DNA from: Bacillus sp. RO3
GTDB taxonomy: Bacteria > Bacillota > Bacilli > Bacillales > Bacillaceae_B
Length of the DNA stretch: 64,000 nt
Reading direction: 5' to 3'
Assembly: GCF_012911895.1 (NCBI RefSeq)
Contig: NZ_JAAXCV010000027.1
Span: 175,617-239,616, forward strand
Below are positions 1 through 8,834 of the stretch, piece by piece (position 1 is the first letter of the stretch; each line of letters opens with the position of its first letter). The translations under genes and the position numbers were made by a program. The notes beneath the pieces were generated by a model. That model saw nothing but the letters and a program-made list of their open reading frames with translations, had not been told where the DNA came from and searched no databases.

Positions 1-1
1 A

Positions 2-790
2 ATCACTTCTGAGGAAATAGAATTGCTTCAATGCTTGTTCAGGGAGATAAAAGACGCCGCCGGAGTATTGAATGATTCTGGTCACTCGAAGGAATGGTTC
101 AACTTCTTATTTAATGAGGGTCCGAGACCCGCATTTAGTGAGGGTGATTTTCGCATCATTCAATTTTACTTAAAGGAGAGTTTAGACCAGTCCTTATTGA
201 AAGAAGCCCTCAAACATCTAGTACCCCTCAATACGATTCTAGTATTGAAAGATGATCAAACAGGCTTTCTTATTGAGGAAAAGAGTGACTGGAATATGGA
301 TGAAGAGCAATTAATGTCGATTTCTCATGTGATTGAATCAGACTTTTTCGTCACTCTCACTTATTTCATGGGACAATTCCATGAAGTTTGTCCACAGCAG
401 TTCCCTCTTACATTTAAGTATGAACGGGAATTATTTTCTTTTTCAAGATTGGTGCAGAAGCAGTCAGGTATTCAGAATATGGTGAAGGTCCTTCCTGCCT
501 TTGCACTGCACCACTTACCTTATGAATGGAAGGAACCATTTTTTTCTAAGGTGGCGGAAGTCTTTTTGGAAGAACCTGAGTTAATACACACTGTAAAGGC
601 TTTTCTTGAAAATCAATCCAACATCAGTCAAACTGCCAAAATGTTATTTATGCATCGCAATAGCGTCCAGTACCGTATTGATAAATTCATTGAAAAAACC
701 AACATCGATATTAAGACTTTTCAGGGTGGAATTCTAGCTTATTTTGCTTGCCTGAACTTTCAATCTGACAACCTGCCTAAAAAGCTCTAG
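2..790 (+). CDS. PucR-type HTH transcriptional regulator, 5' end cut by window edge
   Basis: The reading frame is open to the first base of the window, so this is the C-terminal part of a longer gene; the first possible start inside is TTG at 23. The last 60 residues form a PucR-type helix-turn-helix, with the pattern VKAFLENQSNISQTAKMLF followed by HRNSVQYRIDK. The rest looks like a poorly conserved sensory region. It lies about 100 bp upstream of msmX on the same strand. In B. subtilis a PucR-family gene (yxkF) sits in the same place, so this is probably its ortholog. The ligand and target are unknown, and a role in controlling msmX is only inferred from position. Confidence 0.8.
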   Translation: MTSEEIELLQCLFREIKDAAGVLNDSGHSKEWFNFLFNEGPRPAFSEGDFRIIQFYLKESLDQSLLKEALKHLVPLNTILVLKDDQTGFLIEEKSDWNMDEEQLMSISHVIESDFFVTLTYFMGQFHEVCPQQFPLTFKYERELFSFSRLVQKQSGIQNMVKVLPAFALHHLPYEWKEPFFSKVAEVFLEEPELIHTVKAFLENQSNISQTAKMLFMHRNSVQYRIDKFIEKTNIDIKTFQGGILAYFACLNFQSDNLPKKL

Positions 791-887
791 GGAACTTTGT
801 GCAGGTTGACCATTCCTTTTTGAATCCGCTTTCTCTACAATGAATTCATAGATGAAAACGATTGCATTTCAAGGAGGAGAAAGAAAA

Positions 888-1985
888 ATGGCTGAATTAA
901 AATTAGATCACATCCACAAAATTTATGATGGGAAGGTAACGGCAGTTAATGACTTTAACCTTCACATCCAAGATAAAGAATTCATTGTATTTGTCGGTCC
1001 GTCAGGTTGCGGAAAATCAACTACCCTGCGAATGATTGCAGGACTAGAAGAAATTTCCAAAGGGGACTTCTCCATCGACGGAAAGCGTGTAAACGATGTG
1101 GCTCCAAAAGACCGTGATATCGCCATGGTATTCCAAAACTATGCCCTTTACCCTCATATGAGTGTCTATGATAATATGGCATTCGGACTGAAATTACGTA
1201 AATTTGATAAGCAGGAAATCGACCGCCGTGTACAAGAAGCAGCTAAGATACTTGGTCTTGAAGCTCTTCTTGATCGGAAGCCAAAAGCATTATCCGGTGG
1301 TCAGCGTCAGCGTGTAGCGCTTGGACGTGCCATCGTACGTGATGCGAAAGTATTCTTGATGGATGAGCCTTTATCCAACCTCGATGCTAAGCTTCGTGTA
1401 CAAATGCGTGCAGAAATCGCAAAGCTTCACCAGCGCCTGCAAACTACAACGATTTATGTAACCCATGACCAAACAGAAGCCATGACAATGGCAACGCGAA
1501 TCGTTGTCATGAAAGATGGGGTTATCCAACAAGTCGGTTCACCAAAAGAAGTTTACGATAAGCCTGAAAATGTATTCGTAGGGGGATTCATCGGTTCACC
1601 TGCCATGAACTTCTTCCAAGGTTCCCTTGAAGAAGGTAAATTTGTGATCGGGAAGACCAAGGTATCCATTCCTGAAGGTAAAATGAAAGCTCTTCGCGAA
1701 CAAGGTCATGTTGGTAAGAGTATTACCCTTGGAGTCCGTCCTGAAGATATCCACGATGAGCCATTATTCTTAGATACTGCAGAAGGAGCCAAAATCATGG
1801 CGAAGATCGAAGTATCAGAACTTACAGGTGCAGAAACAATGCTCTACTCTCAATTAGAAGGACAAGAGTTTGTAGCCCGTGTAGACTCACGTACAGATAT
1901 CGCAGCTGGTCAAACAATTGAACTTGCGTTTGATATGAACAAGGCCCACTTCTTTGATGCAGAGACAGAGTCAAGAATTCGATAA
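888..1985 (+). CDS. msmX: Multi-sugar ABC importer ATPase MsmX
   Basis: Cytoplasmic ATPase that powers several carbohydrate ABC importers. The 365-residue protein has Walker A GPSGCGKST (about residues 37-45), Q-loop VFQNYALYPHM, signature LSGGQRQR, Walker B VFLMDEPLSNLDA and the switch His in YVTHDQ. The C-terminal MalK-type regulatory (TOBE) domain starts near residue 240. The start chosen is ATG 888, placed correctly behind AAGGAGG (871-877); an in-frame ATG at 852 lies upstream of that site and is rejected. No permease or binding protein is adjacent, as expected for MsmX, which serves transporters encoded elsewhere. A strong terminator follows at once. Confidence 0.96.
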   Translation: MAELKLDHIHKIYDGKVTAVNDFNLHIQDKEFIVFVGPSGCGKSTTLRMIAGLEEISKGDFSIDGKRVNDVAPKDRDIAMVFQNYALYPHMSVYDNMAFGLKLRKFDKQEIDRRVQEAAKILGLEALLDRKPKALSGGQRQRVALGRAIVRDAKVFLMDEPLSNLDAKLRVQMRAEIAKLHQRLQTTTIYVTHDQTEAMTMATRIVVMKDGVIQQVGSPKEVYDKPENVFVGGFIGSPAMNFFQGSLEEGKFVIGKTKVSIPEGKMKALREQGHVGKSITLGVRPEDIHDEPLFLDTAEGAKIMAKIEVSELTGAETMLYSQLEGQEFVARVDSRTDIAAGQTIELAFDMNKAHFFDAETESRIR

Positions 1986-1990
1986 TCTTA

Positions 1991-2025
1991 AAAAAAGCCG
2001 CACTCATTCATGAGTGCGGCTTTTT
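1991..2025. terminator. Bidirectional intrinsic terminator
   Basis: The arms AAAAAAGCCGCACTCA and TGAGTGCGGCTTTTT enclose a 4-nt loop. With A- and T-runs on both sides it can end msmX on the plus strand and the convergent zinc-ribbon gene on the minus strand. Confidence 0.92.
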
Positions 2026-2028
2026 CAA

Positions 2029-2280
2029 TTAAAACTCTGTCAAATCTATACTTTTCCCCTCTTCCTCTCCACATCGAATACATGTGAATAGATGAAGGCA
2101 GGTATCGGAGCAGCTGCTGTTCGGTATGCCGTCCGCTAGTTGCACATGCTGTATGTCCATATATGCGCTGTACTCATCGTAAAAATCATAATATCTTCCC
2201 TGGTCCGTTGTAGAGTCTCCACATTTACCGCAGAGCCCCCTGTATTCAACGATTCCATTACATAATGCGCAAGCTTTCAT
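2029..2280 (-). CDS. Small cysteine-rich zinc-ribbon-like protein
   Basis: An 83-residue protein with regularly placed cysteines: CALC at residues 4-7, CGKC at 17-20, a C-X3-C pair near 57-61 and CIRC near 67-70. These could hold one or two zinc ions, like a rubredoxin-fold or zinc-ribbon knuckle. It is acidic and has no membrane segment or signal peptide. A GGTGA-type ribosome site precedes the ATG at 2280. It is a single gene convergent with msmX. I do not recognise the family; the zinc role is inferred from the cysteine spacing alone. Confidence 0.7.
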   Translation of the reverse strand: MKACALCNGIVEYRGLCGKCGDSTTDQGRYYDFYDEYSAYMDIQHVQLADGIPNSSCSDTCLHLFTCIRCGEEEGKSIDLTEF

Positions 2281-2398
2281 GCTGTGTCACCATACTTTCA
2301 ATCAAAATCATTGTATAGTGTTATCCTTTTTACAAAGACGGTGATTTATGTAGAAAAATTAAAGGGATTTACAAGGAATAAATTCCCTGTCACCCAGT

Positions 2399-2428
2399 TG
2401 AATATAATCCCTCAAAAAAACCATAATA
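2399..2428 (+). promoter_or_regulatory. Sigma-G-type promoter of the SASP gene
   Basis: A -35 TGAATA (2399-2404) and a -10 CATAATA (2422-2428) are separated by 17 bp. Both fit the forespore sigma-G consensus (TGAATA / CATACTA), as expected for a SASP gene. Transcription should begin near 2435, giving an unusually long leader of about 135 nt before the start codon at 2572. Confidence 0.8.
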
Positions 2429-2470
2429 CCTAGTAACAAGGAAGCAACAAGCTTTCTCCCCCCCACTCGA

Positions 2471-2538
2471 TGGGTTATACCATGTCAGATGGTCGCTCAT
2501 GGAATAGCGTGCTGGTGCAACTCCAGCTGACCCAACCA
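2471..2538 (+). ncRNA. tRNA-like cloverleaf in the SASP mRNA leader
   Basis: The segment folds as a four-way cloverleaf. Acceptor stem TGGGTTA (2471-2477) pairs with TGACCCA (2528-2534), 7 bp with one G-U. T8 and A9 equivalents follow. A D-arm-like CCAT/ATGG (2480-2483, 2489-2492) has a 5-nt loop. An anticodon-arm-like CGCT/AGCG (2494-2497, 2506-2509) has an 8-nt loop containing TGGAA. A single T replaces the variable loop. A T-arm-like GCTGG/CCAGC (2511-2515, 2523-2527) has the 7-nt loop TGCAACT. It ends A-CCA (2535-2538). It lacks the D-loop GG, a normal anticodon loop and a TTC T-loop, so it is not a standard tRNA. Function unknown. Confidence 0.6.
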
Positions 2539-2571
2539 AAAAAATTATACATTTTAAGGAGATGACAGACT

Positions 2572-2790
2572 ATGCAACAGCAACAATCTCGCAGCAACTC
2601 ATCTAACCAACTAGTAGCTCCAGGAGCTCAACAAGCAATCGACCAAATGAAGTACGAAATCGCTTCTGAATTTGGCGTACAATTAGGACCAGATGCAACA
2701 GCTCGTGCTAACGGTTCTGTAGGTGGAGAAATCACTAAACGCCTGGTTCAAATGGCTGAACAACAAATCGGTGGCGGGTACCAACAATAA
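2572..2790 (+). CDS. Alpha/beta-type small acid-soluble spore protein (SASP)
   Basis: Coats and protects DNA in the dormant spore core, shifting UV chemistry to spore photoproduct, and is degraded at germination by the GPR protease. The 72-residue sequence has the family hallmarks: the protease site region [11 protein letters not shown] (about 30-40) and the conserved segment [17 protein letters not shown] (43-59), with a Gln/Asn-rich start. AAGGAGATGACAGACT precedes the ATG. Its sigma-G promoter and an unusual tRNA-like leader lie upstream. The window also holds splAB, the repair enzyme system for the lesion that SASPs promote. It is an SspA/B/C/D-family member, but which paralog is uncertain. 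Confidence 0.96.
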   Translation: MQQQQSRSNSSNQLVAPGAQQAIDQMKYEIASEFGVQLGPDATARANGSVGGEITKRLVQMAEQQIGGGYQQ

Positions 2791-2809
2791 TTGAATAAAT
2801 GAATGGATC

Positions 2810-2838
2810 AACCCCTGGTCTCTGACTGGGGGTTTTAT
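2810..2838 (+). terminator. Intrinsic terminator of the SASP gene
   Basis: The ACCCC/GGGGT stem with an inner GTC/GAC pairing is followed by TTTATTTG, 20 bp after the SASP stop codon. Confidence 0.75.
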
Positions 2839-2865
2839 TTGTCCTGTATGATCTATCAAAACAAC

Positions 2866-2898
2866 AAAAACCGGCTCACTCTTTAAGAGCCGGTTTTT
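2866..2898 (-). terminator. Intrinsic terminator of fumC
   Basis: A perfect 12-bp stem, AAAAACCGGCTC (2866-2877) with GAGCCGGTTTTT (2887-2898), lies just past the fumC stop. U-runs on both strands make it able to act in either direction. Confidence 0.92.
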
Positions 2899-2901
2899 AG
2901 C

Positions 2902-4290
2902 TTATTCCTTATTGTGGACCATATTGGCTGGATTTATCCACAGATCGTATTGCTCTTCGGTAACGTAACCTGATTGAATGGCCGCTTCTTTTAACGTCAA
3001 TCCCTTTTGGTGAGCAGTCTTGGCAATCTCTGCTGCTTTCTCATAACCTATATGTGGATTTAATGCCGTCACGAGCATAAGTGATCTTTGAACAAACTCG
3101 TTAATCACCTCTATATTGGCTTCTATACCATTTACACATTTATCGTTAAATGACTTTATAGCGTCTGTAAGAAGCCGTACGGATTGCAGCATATTATAGA
3201 TGATGACAGGTTTAAAGACATTCAGTTCAAAATTCCCCTGACTTGCCGCAAATCCGATGGCTGCATCATTTCCAAAGACCTGGGTGACGACCATCGTCAC
3301 CGCCTCGCTCTGTGTCGGATTCACTTTCCCAGGCATAATCGAACTCCCAGGTTCATTTGCAGGTATCGTAATCTCTCCTATCCCGCTTCTCGGTCCACTG
3401 GCTAACCATCTCACATCATTCGCTATTTTCATTAAATCTGCCGCTAATGCTTTAACTGCACCATGTACATATACCACTTCATCATGAGACGTCAAGGCAT
3501 GAAATTTATTATCAGATGAAATAAACTTGATGCCAGTTTGCGTTTCTAATTGTTTAGCCACCTTGTCACCGAATTCAGGATCGGCATTTATCCCTGTCCC
3601 AACAGCGGTCCCCCCGATTGCCAGATTGACTAAACGCTGGACACTTTCTCTCAGCATACTATAGGACCTTTCCATCATGGCCCTCCAGCCGCTGACTTCC
3701 TGACCCAGTGTCAACGGGGTGGCATCTTGAAGATGGGTACGGCCAATTTTGATGATATCAGTGAATTGGTCCTCTTTTTCTTTAAGTGTGGCAGTAAATT
3801 CCTGAAGGACGGGAAAAAGCTTTGATTCGATTTCCTGGTATGCAGCAATGTGCATAGCGGTCGGGAATGTATCATTTGAACTTTGGGACATATTCACATC
3901 ATCATTGGGATGTACCTTTTCCTCAACGCCATTTTCCCGAAGGATCTCATTGGCACGATAAGCGATAACTTCATTGACATTCATATTGGATTGAGTTCCA
4001 CTGCCAGTCTGCCATACAACGAGGGGAAAATGTTCATCCCATTTTCCTTCAAGGATTTCTACACATGCCTGACCAATGGCATCCTTCTTTGCTTTTGAAA
4101 GCTTTCCAAGTGAGTGGTTGACGACTGATGCCGCTTTCTTTAACTGCGCGAAGGCGTATGTAACTTCTATGGGCATTTTCTCTGTACCGATCTGGAAATT
4201 TTCTTTACTTCTCTGCGTCTGCGCACCCCAGTACTTTTCCTTTGGCACTCTCATTTCTCCGATTGTATCACGTTCGATCCGATAGTCCAT
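2902..4290 (-). CDS. fumC: Class II fumarate hydratase FumC
   Basis: Catalyses reversible hydration of fumarate to (S)-malate in the citric acid cycle, in the cytoplasm. The 462-residue length is normal. Visible motifs include the substrate-binding [14 protein letters not shown] (about 96-109), [14 protein letters not shown] near 137, the catalytic His in [16 protein letters not shown] (about 184-199) and the family signature [15 protein letters not shown] near 318. The start behind GGGAGGAACC is clear. It is monocistronic, with its own terminator downstream and about 300 bp of non-coding DNA upstream. Fully intact. Confidence 0.97.
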   Translation of the reverse strand: MDYRIERDTIGEMRVPKEKYWGAQTQRSKENFQIGTEKMPIEVTYAFAQLKKAASVVNHSLGKLSKAKKDAIGQACVEILEGKWDEHFPLVVWQTGSGTQSNMNVNEVIAYRANEILRENGVEEKVHPNDDVNMSQSSNDTFPTAMHIAAYQEIESKLFPVLQEFTATLKEKEDQFTDIIKIGRTHLQDATPLTLGQEVSGWRAMMERSYSMLRESVQRLVNLAIGGTAVGTGINADPEFGDKVAKQLETQTGIKFISSDNKFHALTSHDEVVYVHGAVKALAADLMKIANDVRWLASGPRSGIGEITIPANEPGSSIMPGKVNPTQSEAVTMVVTQVFGNDAAIGFAASQGNFELNVFKPVIIYNMLQSVRLLTDAIKSFNDKCVNGIEANIEVINEFVQRSLMLVTALNPHIGYEKAAEIAKTAHQKGLTLKEAAIQSGYVTEEQYDLWINPANMVHNKE

Positions 4291-4415
4291 TCTGGTTCCT
4301 CCCTTTTACGATTCATCTATTACCATATTTCCACTAATCCAGTTGATCTAACCTATTTTTGAAAAGATTATGATATCCCTCTTTATTTATTCTTTAATCC
4401 TTCAAAAAGACACTT

Positions 4416-4550
4416 AAAAGGGCTCTTTTCGTAAACATTGTTGCTATTCTAAAGAAGAAAGTAAAGGTTGATTTCCCCTTCAGGATGCTTGCTTTCCGAG
4501 GGGGGGACTTGCGGTAAACCTCATCAGGCGTTTCTCTGTGGGGAACTTTC
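4416..4550. repeat. Relic of a dispersed Bacillaceae intergenic repeat (family B, 5' half)
   Basis: The 316-bp gap between fumC and tcyC holds no gene. Its central part (AAAAGGGCTCTTTTCG, then AGTAAAGGTTGATTT, then GATGCTTGCTTTCC and GGTAAACCTC) resembles the 5' half of a GC-rich imperfect palindromic repeat that I know from Bacillaceae intergenic regions. The matching 3' half, ending in GGAGTCTACG and TCCAATCAACC, is at 54296-54333. This copy has decayed and its closing arm is missing. Function unknown. Confidence 0.5.
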
Positions 4551-4562
4551 GAAAAGACCGAT

Positions 4563-4602
4563 TAAAAAAAGATGAATGAGCAAGTGCCCATCCATCTTTT
4601 TA
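4563..4602 (-). terminator. Intrinsic terminator of the tcyABC operon
   Basis: On the minus strand, AAAAAGATGGATG pairs imperfectly with CATTCATCTTTTT across a loop of about 14 nt. It sits just beyond the tcyC stop codon and ends in a T-run. Confidence 0.75.
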
Positions 4603-4605
4603 AGT

Positions 4606-5340
4606 CTATTGAATTAAATTAAGGAACTGTTTCGTACGTTCATTCTCAGGGGTTTCAAAGACTTGCTGGGGCGTGCCTTCTTCAACGATATAACCGCCGT
4701 CCATAAAAATGACTTTATCGGCGGCTTCTTTGGCGAATCGCATCTCATGTGTAACCACCACCATGGTCATTCCTTCCTCTGCAAGATCCTTCATGACCTT
4801 CAGGACGTCTCCCACAAGTTCGGGATCGAGTGCTGACGTAGGCTCATCGAAAAGCATGACTTCCGGCTCGATTGCCAATGCCCGTGCAATACCGACCCTT
4901 TGCTGCTGTCCACCTGAAAGCTGGAATGGATAGTAGTCCACTTTGTCTCCCAGACCTACTTTTTCCAGAAGCCGAATGGCTTTCTTCCTTGTTTCGTCCC
5001 TGTTTCGTCTTTGTACGACAGTCGGTCCTTCCATAACATTTTCCAATGCCGTCATATGGGGAAAAAGATTATAATTCTGGAACACCATGCCCGTTTTTCG
5101 TCTAAGCTTAATGAGCTCCTGTTTGGATAATTTCTTATTAAAATCAACGGAAGTCCCGGCAATCGAAACCTTTCCTTCATTAGGGATTTCAAGGGCATTC
5201 AAACAGCGCAGGAAAGTCGTTTTCCCTGAACCCGAAGGTCCGATCAGAACGATGACCTGTCCCTTATCGACCTCGACATTCATCCCCTTTAATACTTCTA
5301 ATTGATCAAACCTTTTCGTTAAACCTTTGATGGAAATCAT
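4606..5340 (-). CDS. tcyC: L-cystine ABC importer ATPase TcyC
   Basis: ATP-binding subunit of a polar amino-acid importer. The 244-residue protein carries Walker [10 protein letters not shown] (about 32-40), Q-loop [17 protein letters not shown], signature [15 protein letters not shown], Walker [14 protein letters not shown] and the switch VVTHEM. The ATG at 5340, 9-10 nt after AAAGGAG, is preferred to a TTG two codons upstream. It is the last gene of the tcyA-tcyB-tcyC operon. Cystine specificity comes from the neighbouring binding protein, not from this subunit. Confidence 0.93.
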   Translation of the reverse strand: MISIKGLTKRFDQLEVLKGMNVEVDKGQVIVLIGPSGSGKTTFLRCLNALEIPNEGKVSIAGTSVDFNKKLSKQELIKLRRKTGMVFQNYNLFPHMTALENVMEGPTVVQRRNRDETRKKAIRLLEKVGLGDKVDYYPFQLSGGQQQRVGIARALAIEPEVMLFDEPTSALDPELVGDVLKVMKDLAEEGMTMVVVTHEMRFAKEAADKVIFMDGGYIVEEGTPQQVFETPENERTKQFLNLIQ

Positions 5341-5358
5341 ATTCAATCTCCTTTATTA

Positions 5359-6054
5359 TTACTTGGCGATATATCGATCAAGGCGAGTCTCTATTCGCCC
5401 TTGAATGATGGATAGAATAAAGCAAATGATCCAGTACAACAAGGCTGCCTCCATGTACATAAGCAGGAATTCATAGTTGGTCGCAGCAATCTCCTGTGCT
5501 TTCCTAAACATTTCAGTTACGAGAATCAATGAAGCAAGTGAGGTATCCTTCACCAAACTGATAAATGAGTTTGATAGAGGAGGGATGGATACCCTGGTTG
5601 CCTGTGGCAGGATGATTCTTTTCAAAGCCTGGGAATACGTCATGCCGATCGAATACCCTGCTTCCCATTGCCCTTTAGGAATGGATTGAATCGCTGCACG
5701 GACGATTTCCGAGGAGTATGCGCCTTTATTTAATGAGAATGCAATGACGGCGGACGGGAAAGGATCAAATTTGACCCCAAGTGTCGGTAACCCATAGAAT
5801 ATAATGAATAGCTGAACGAGTAAAGGTGTTCCCCTGATTGCCGATACATAAAACCTGGCAATTCCTCTTAGAATCGAAATGTTGGATAACCGGGCAAGTG
5901 CAGTCAATACGGCCAATATCATACCTAAAGCAAAAGAAATGAGCGTTAGAGGGATAGAATAGTACAAAGCCCCCTCTAGCATTGGAAGCAGGGAGCTTTG
6001 TAAAATATCGATCATTGCTTCAGGATCCTGATAGATGCTATTTAGGAGATACAT
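5359..6054 (-). CDS. tcyB: L-cystine ABC importer permease TcyB
   Basis: Inner-membrane permease of the HisM/GlnP type, 231 residues, with about five membrane helices and the ATPase-docking EAA loop ([21 protein letters not shown], about 132-151). It overlaps the 3' end of tcyA by 17 bp, so the two are probably translationally coupled. The start is not certain: ATG 6054 follows a close GGAG, and an internal ATG at 6015 is possible. It forms the channel for the TcyA-TcyC system. Confidence 0.92.
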   Translation of the reverse strand: MYLLNSIYQDPEAMIDILQSSLLPMLEGALYYSIPLTLISFALGMILAVLTALARLSNISILRGIARFYVSAIRGTPLLVQLFIIFYGLPTLGVKFDPFPSAVIAFSLNKGAYSSEIVRAAIQSIPKGQWEAGYSIGMTYSQALKRIILPQATRVSIPPLSNSFISLVKDTSLASLILVTEMFRKAQEIAATNYEFLLMYMEAALLYWIICFILSIIQGRIETRLDRYIAK

Positions 6055-6862
6055 CTTCTCCGAACCACTTCTCGGAAATCTCTTTATACGTACCGTCCTC
6101 CATCATTTCCTCTAACGCTTTGTTCACTTCTTCAACGAGTTTTTCATTTCCTTTACGGAACATCAGGCCGCTTTGTCCGGCTTCTTCTGCTTCAGCAGCA
6201 ATTTTGACATTCGCGTTCGGCTGTTTCTTTAAGTAATCCAGAATAGAAATCTTATCATTGACCGTTACATCCACTCTTCCCTGCTCCAATAATTGGATCG
6301 ATTGAGACAGGCCTTCTACACCTTGGATTTCTGCACCGTTTTCTTCAGCGATGTCACGGTAGTTACTTGTCAGAGATTGAGCTGAAGTCAACCCTTTAAT
6401 GTCCTCGAAAGATGTAACATCTTTGTTATCTTTAGATACAACCACTACAGCACTTGATTCAATATAAGGATTAGAGAAATCATATTTCTCCAGTCTGTCC
6501 TCACGGATACCAACCTGGTTGGCGATCACATCGAATCGTTTTGAATTCAATCCCTCAAACATGGCATCCCATTGAGTCTCTTGGAATTTAGCTTCAACAC
6601 CAAGGCGTTTGGCCACTTCACGGGCAATTTCCACATCAAATCCTGTTAATTCCCCGGATTCGTCGTGGAATGTGAAAGGAGGATATGTACCTTCAGTACC
6701 AACCAGTAGTTCCCCTTCTTCCATGACTTGATCGTAAAGTGATGTTTCAGAGCTTTCTTTTGAATCACCATTGGATTCCTCTTTATCTTTAGATTGACCA
6801 CATGCTGCTAATACCATGGATAAAGTTATTAGCAAGATGATGGATAATTTCCACTTTTTCAT
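6038..6862 (-). CDS. tcyA: L-cystine-binding lipoprotein TcyA
   Basis: Extracellular solute-binding lipoprotein that delivers cystine to TcyBC. The signal peptide ends in the lipobox LAAC (Cys about residue 21), followed by a charged Ser/Asp/Lys linker. The binding domain (about 45-270) has the polar amino-acid SBP pattern [25 protein letters not shown]. The later segments [26 protein letters not shown] and [12 protein letters not shown] (each shown here only in part of the domain) closely resemble B. subtilis TcyA, which supports the substrate. It is the first gene of a three-gene operon. Control by cysteine metabolism regulators is likely, but I could not fix a site. Confidence 0.92.
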   Translation of the reverse strand: MKKWKLSIILLITLSMVLAACGQSKDKEESNGDSKESSETSLYDQVMEEGELLVGTEGTYPPFTFHDESGELTGFDVEIAREVAKRLGVEAKFQETQWDAMFEGLNSKRFDVIANQVGIREDRLEKYDFSNPYIESSAVVVVSKDNKDVTSFEDIKGLTSAQSLTSNYRDIAEENGAEIQGVEGLSQSIQLLEQGRVDVTVNDKISILDYLKKQPNANVKIAAEAEEAGQSGLMFRKGNEKLVEEVNKALEEMMEDGTYKEISEKWFGEDVSPK

Positions 6863-7066
6863 CGTATAACCCCCACTATTCTTATCGGATTTAATTAACT
6901 ACGATTGTCATCATAAAACGATACAAGGAATAAGTCAACACAAAAGTTCTCAATTCGAGATTTTTCTTTCCTGCCCTTTGTAGTATGTAACCAGTGATGG
7001 CTAATCATGTAAATTTTCAGGAATTTGCGGTACACTATTCCAAACAGTCACTAGGAGGGCATATGT

Positions 7067-7669
7067 ATGAAGATTGCATTATTTGGAAGCACAGGACGAG
7101 TGGGTTCAGTCGTCTTTCAACAAGCACGGACGGCACATGAAGTGATCAGGCTAATGCGCACGGACAAAGGTGCGACAGATCATGATATAGTGGGGGATGT
7201 CCTGAACGAACCTGATGTGATGAGAACGATTGAAGGGTGTGATGCCGTGATCAGCTGCCTGAATACAGATAAAGAGGATGTACTTTCAAGAAGCATGCCA
7301 CTCCTGTTAAAAGCGATGAGGCATCATGGAGTGAAGCGGATCATCACATGTGGAACTGCAGGTATCCTGCAGGCACGGAAGGATTCACGTTTATACCGGT
7401 TCCAATCAGATGAATCAAAGCGGAGAAGCACCACTGCCGCTGAGGACCATTTAAAAGCTTTTTTCATCTTACAAGCATCAGAAATGGATTGGACGATTGT
7501 TTGTCCTACCTATTTACCTGATGGTGAGAGAATTGGGGTGTACCGGACAGAAAAGGATATTCTACCACAGGGAGGTAAAAGCATTTCCATCTATGACACC
7601 GGGGATTTTATGTATAAACAACTGTCTGATGACACTTACAGCAGAAGTCGAGTGGGGATAAGTTATTGA
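7067..7669 (+). CDS. NAD(P)-binding Rossmann oxidoreductase (atypical SDR, NmrA/YwnB-like)
   Basis: A 200-residue protein with an N-terminal Rossmann fold: beta strand and glycine motif ALFGSTGRVG (residues 4-13), then the D-containing strand HDIVGDVLNE and CDAVISCLN. It lacks the YxxxK catalytic pair of classical SDRs, as usual for NAD(P)-binding atypical SDRs that act as reductases or redox sensors. AGGAGGG precedes the ATG. It is a single gene between tcyA (divergent) and a terminator. Substrate unknown. Confidence 0.8.
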   Translation: MKIALFGSTGRVGSVVFQQARTAHEVIRLMRTDKGATDHDIVGDVLNEPDVMRTIEGCDAVISCLNTDKEDVLSRSMPLLLKAMRHHGVKRIITCGTAGILQARKDSRLYRFQSDESKRRSTTAAEDHLKAFFILQASEMDWTIVCPTYLPDGERIGVYRTEKDILPQGGKSISIYDTGDFMYKQLSDDTYSRSRVGISY

Positions 7670-7680
7670 AGGCTACATAA

Positions 7681-7706
7681 AAAAGGGACAGTGTAAACTG
7701 TCCCTA
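7681..7706. terminator. Intrinsic terminator (GGGACAGT type)
   Basis: The arms GGGACAGT (7685-7692) and ACTGTCCC (7697-7704) enclose GTAA and are preceded by AAAA. The hairpin lies between two convergent genes. The T-run is poor on the plus side; on the minus strand it ends in TTTTT, so it mainly serves the minus-strand gene. Confidence 0.7.
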
Positions 7707-7714
7707 CGCCCTTA

Positions 7715-8209
7715 TTATTTAAAGATCGTCGCAATGATTTCTTCCGTTGTCATACCGCTTTCCACTTCAAAAGTCCCTGGTCGCAATTCATTTTCAAGTC
7801 CACGGTTCTCTACTTCTTTGTAAAAGTCCAGACCACTTTTAATGATGTTGGCATTCTCCAGTGCATTCCCCACATCGATGCTGGTCATTCCGCTTGAGAC
7901 CGTCAACATCGTGCGGTAAACCACATCAGTTTCGTTTTTCTGCTCTTTTTTATCTTCTGTTTTTGCTGCCTGTTTCTCGTTCATACGTGCAAGCTGCTTA
8001 TCCCATTCATCTTTTGTATGTATGACAAAACCTTGGGAAGTCAGTTGGTCGACCATTTCTTCTTGTGAAAGTTTTTCTTTTTTTACGGTCTCTTCTCCCC
8101 CTGTACTCTTCGCTTCAGACGGTCCGAACATATATACCCCACCTATTAAGGACGTTGAGATTAAGAGACCTGCCGCAAAACTGCGCAATGAATTAGGTGT
8201 CACTCTCAT
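7715..8209 (-). CDS. Membrane-anchored protein with MltG/YceG-like C-terminal segment
   Basis: A 164-residue protein with an N-terminal hydrophobic helix (about 9-29, signal anchor), a Lys/Glu-rich linker with predicted coiled-coil character (about 35-92) and a C-terminal domain. The last domain (VSSGMTSIDVGNALENANII, ending PGTFEVESGMTTEEIIATIF) resembles the LysM-like N-terminal part of YceG/MltG lytic transglycosylases. The catalytic domain itself is missing, so it probably binds rather than cleaves peptidoglycan. Its ATG overlaps the stop of the upstream gene by 4 bp, so the two are co-translated. Confidence 0.75.
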   Translation of the reverse strand: MRVTPNSLRSFAAGLLISTSLIGGVYMFGPSEAKSTGGEETVKKEKLSQEEMVDQLTSQGFVIHTKDEWDKQLARMNEKQAAKTEDKKEQKNETDVVYRTMLTVSSGMTSIDVGNALENANIIKSGLDFYKEVENRGLENELRPGTFEVESGMTTEEIIATIFK

Positions 8210-8586
8210 TGTGCTACTAAGCCCCTTTCAGCTTTCCCCGTTTTGTAAGGTGCAAGCATACGGTCCACATCATGTGGTGGGACTTGTTTTTTGGTTGCAA
8301 TGCTCTCGATTGAATAGCCTCGCTTATGCATGTCCAGCATGTCGCGGAGCAAAAGCCGTTCCTCTGAAGCAGCTGGTGCAGCCCCTGACTGCTGCGCTGT
8401 AATTTCTGCATCCAGTTGCATATTACGTAATTGTTTCTCGAGTTCATGTACTTCATTCAATACTGAAATGGAAACATGCTCTATCTGTTGCTCAAGTTGT
8501 GAGTTGGATTGTGTCGTTTTTACAAACGATAAAATGAGCAGCACAACTGCTGTACCAAATAAAATGGCGATTACCCATCCCATCAT
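8206..8586 (-). CDS. Small membrane-anchored coiled-coil protein, hypothetical
   Basis: A 126-residue protein with one N-terminal membrane helix (about 3-22), a coiled coil (about 27-62) and a C-terminal HTH-like segment, MHKRGYSIESIATKKQVPPHDVDRML in outline. The layout resembles the SwrB/DUF2802-type membrane proteins of Bacillus, but I cannot assign a name with confidence. A good site, GGGAGGAACCT, precedes the ATG. Its stop overlaps the start of the MltG-like gene (ATGA), forming a two-gene operon that may work at the cell wall or membrane. Confidence 0.75.
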   Translation of the reverse strand: MMGWVIAILFGTAVVLLILSFVKTTQSNSQLEQQIEHVSISVLNEVHELEKQLRNMQLDAEITAQQSGAAPAASEERLLLRDMLDMHKRGYSIESIATKKQVPPHDVDRMLAPYKTGKAERGLVAQ

Positions 8587-8797
8587 AGGTTCCTCCCTTT
8601 ATATAACTTTTTAATCAATTAAATTATACATTGATAAAGGGGGAAATTCGATTTAAAACGACAAAATAAAACAAAAGTCCTGTTTTACTAACAGAATCTT
8701 GTATGATTCATCATTCTATTGGATGGAACAAAGCAGCTCATTCATTTTCACGATAAACCTTTAATCCACGTTATAAAGCCTTGGGATATACAAAGAA

Positions 8798-8828
8798 AAG
8801 GCATCCGACTTAAATCGTCAGATGCCTT
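8798..8828 (-). terminator. Intrinsic terminator of the bmrCD operon
   Basis: On the minus strand, AAGGCATCTGAC pairs with GTCGGATGCCTT (one mismatch) and TTTTCTTTG follows. It lies just past the bmrD stop. Confidence 0.85.
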
Positions 8829-8834
8829 CATTCA

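Noticed and set aside
2471..2538. Canonical tRNA gene
   Set aside because: The cloverleaf is clear, but D-loop, anticodon loop, variable loop and T-loop consensus are missing, so it is listed only as tRNA-like.
8587..8797. Further gene or riboswitch between bmrD and the small membrane operon
   Set aside because: Only AT-rich sequence with a possible -10 TATAAT near 8620; no conserved RNA motif or ORF was seen.
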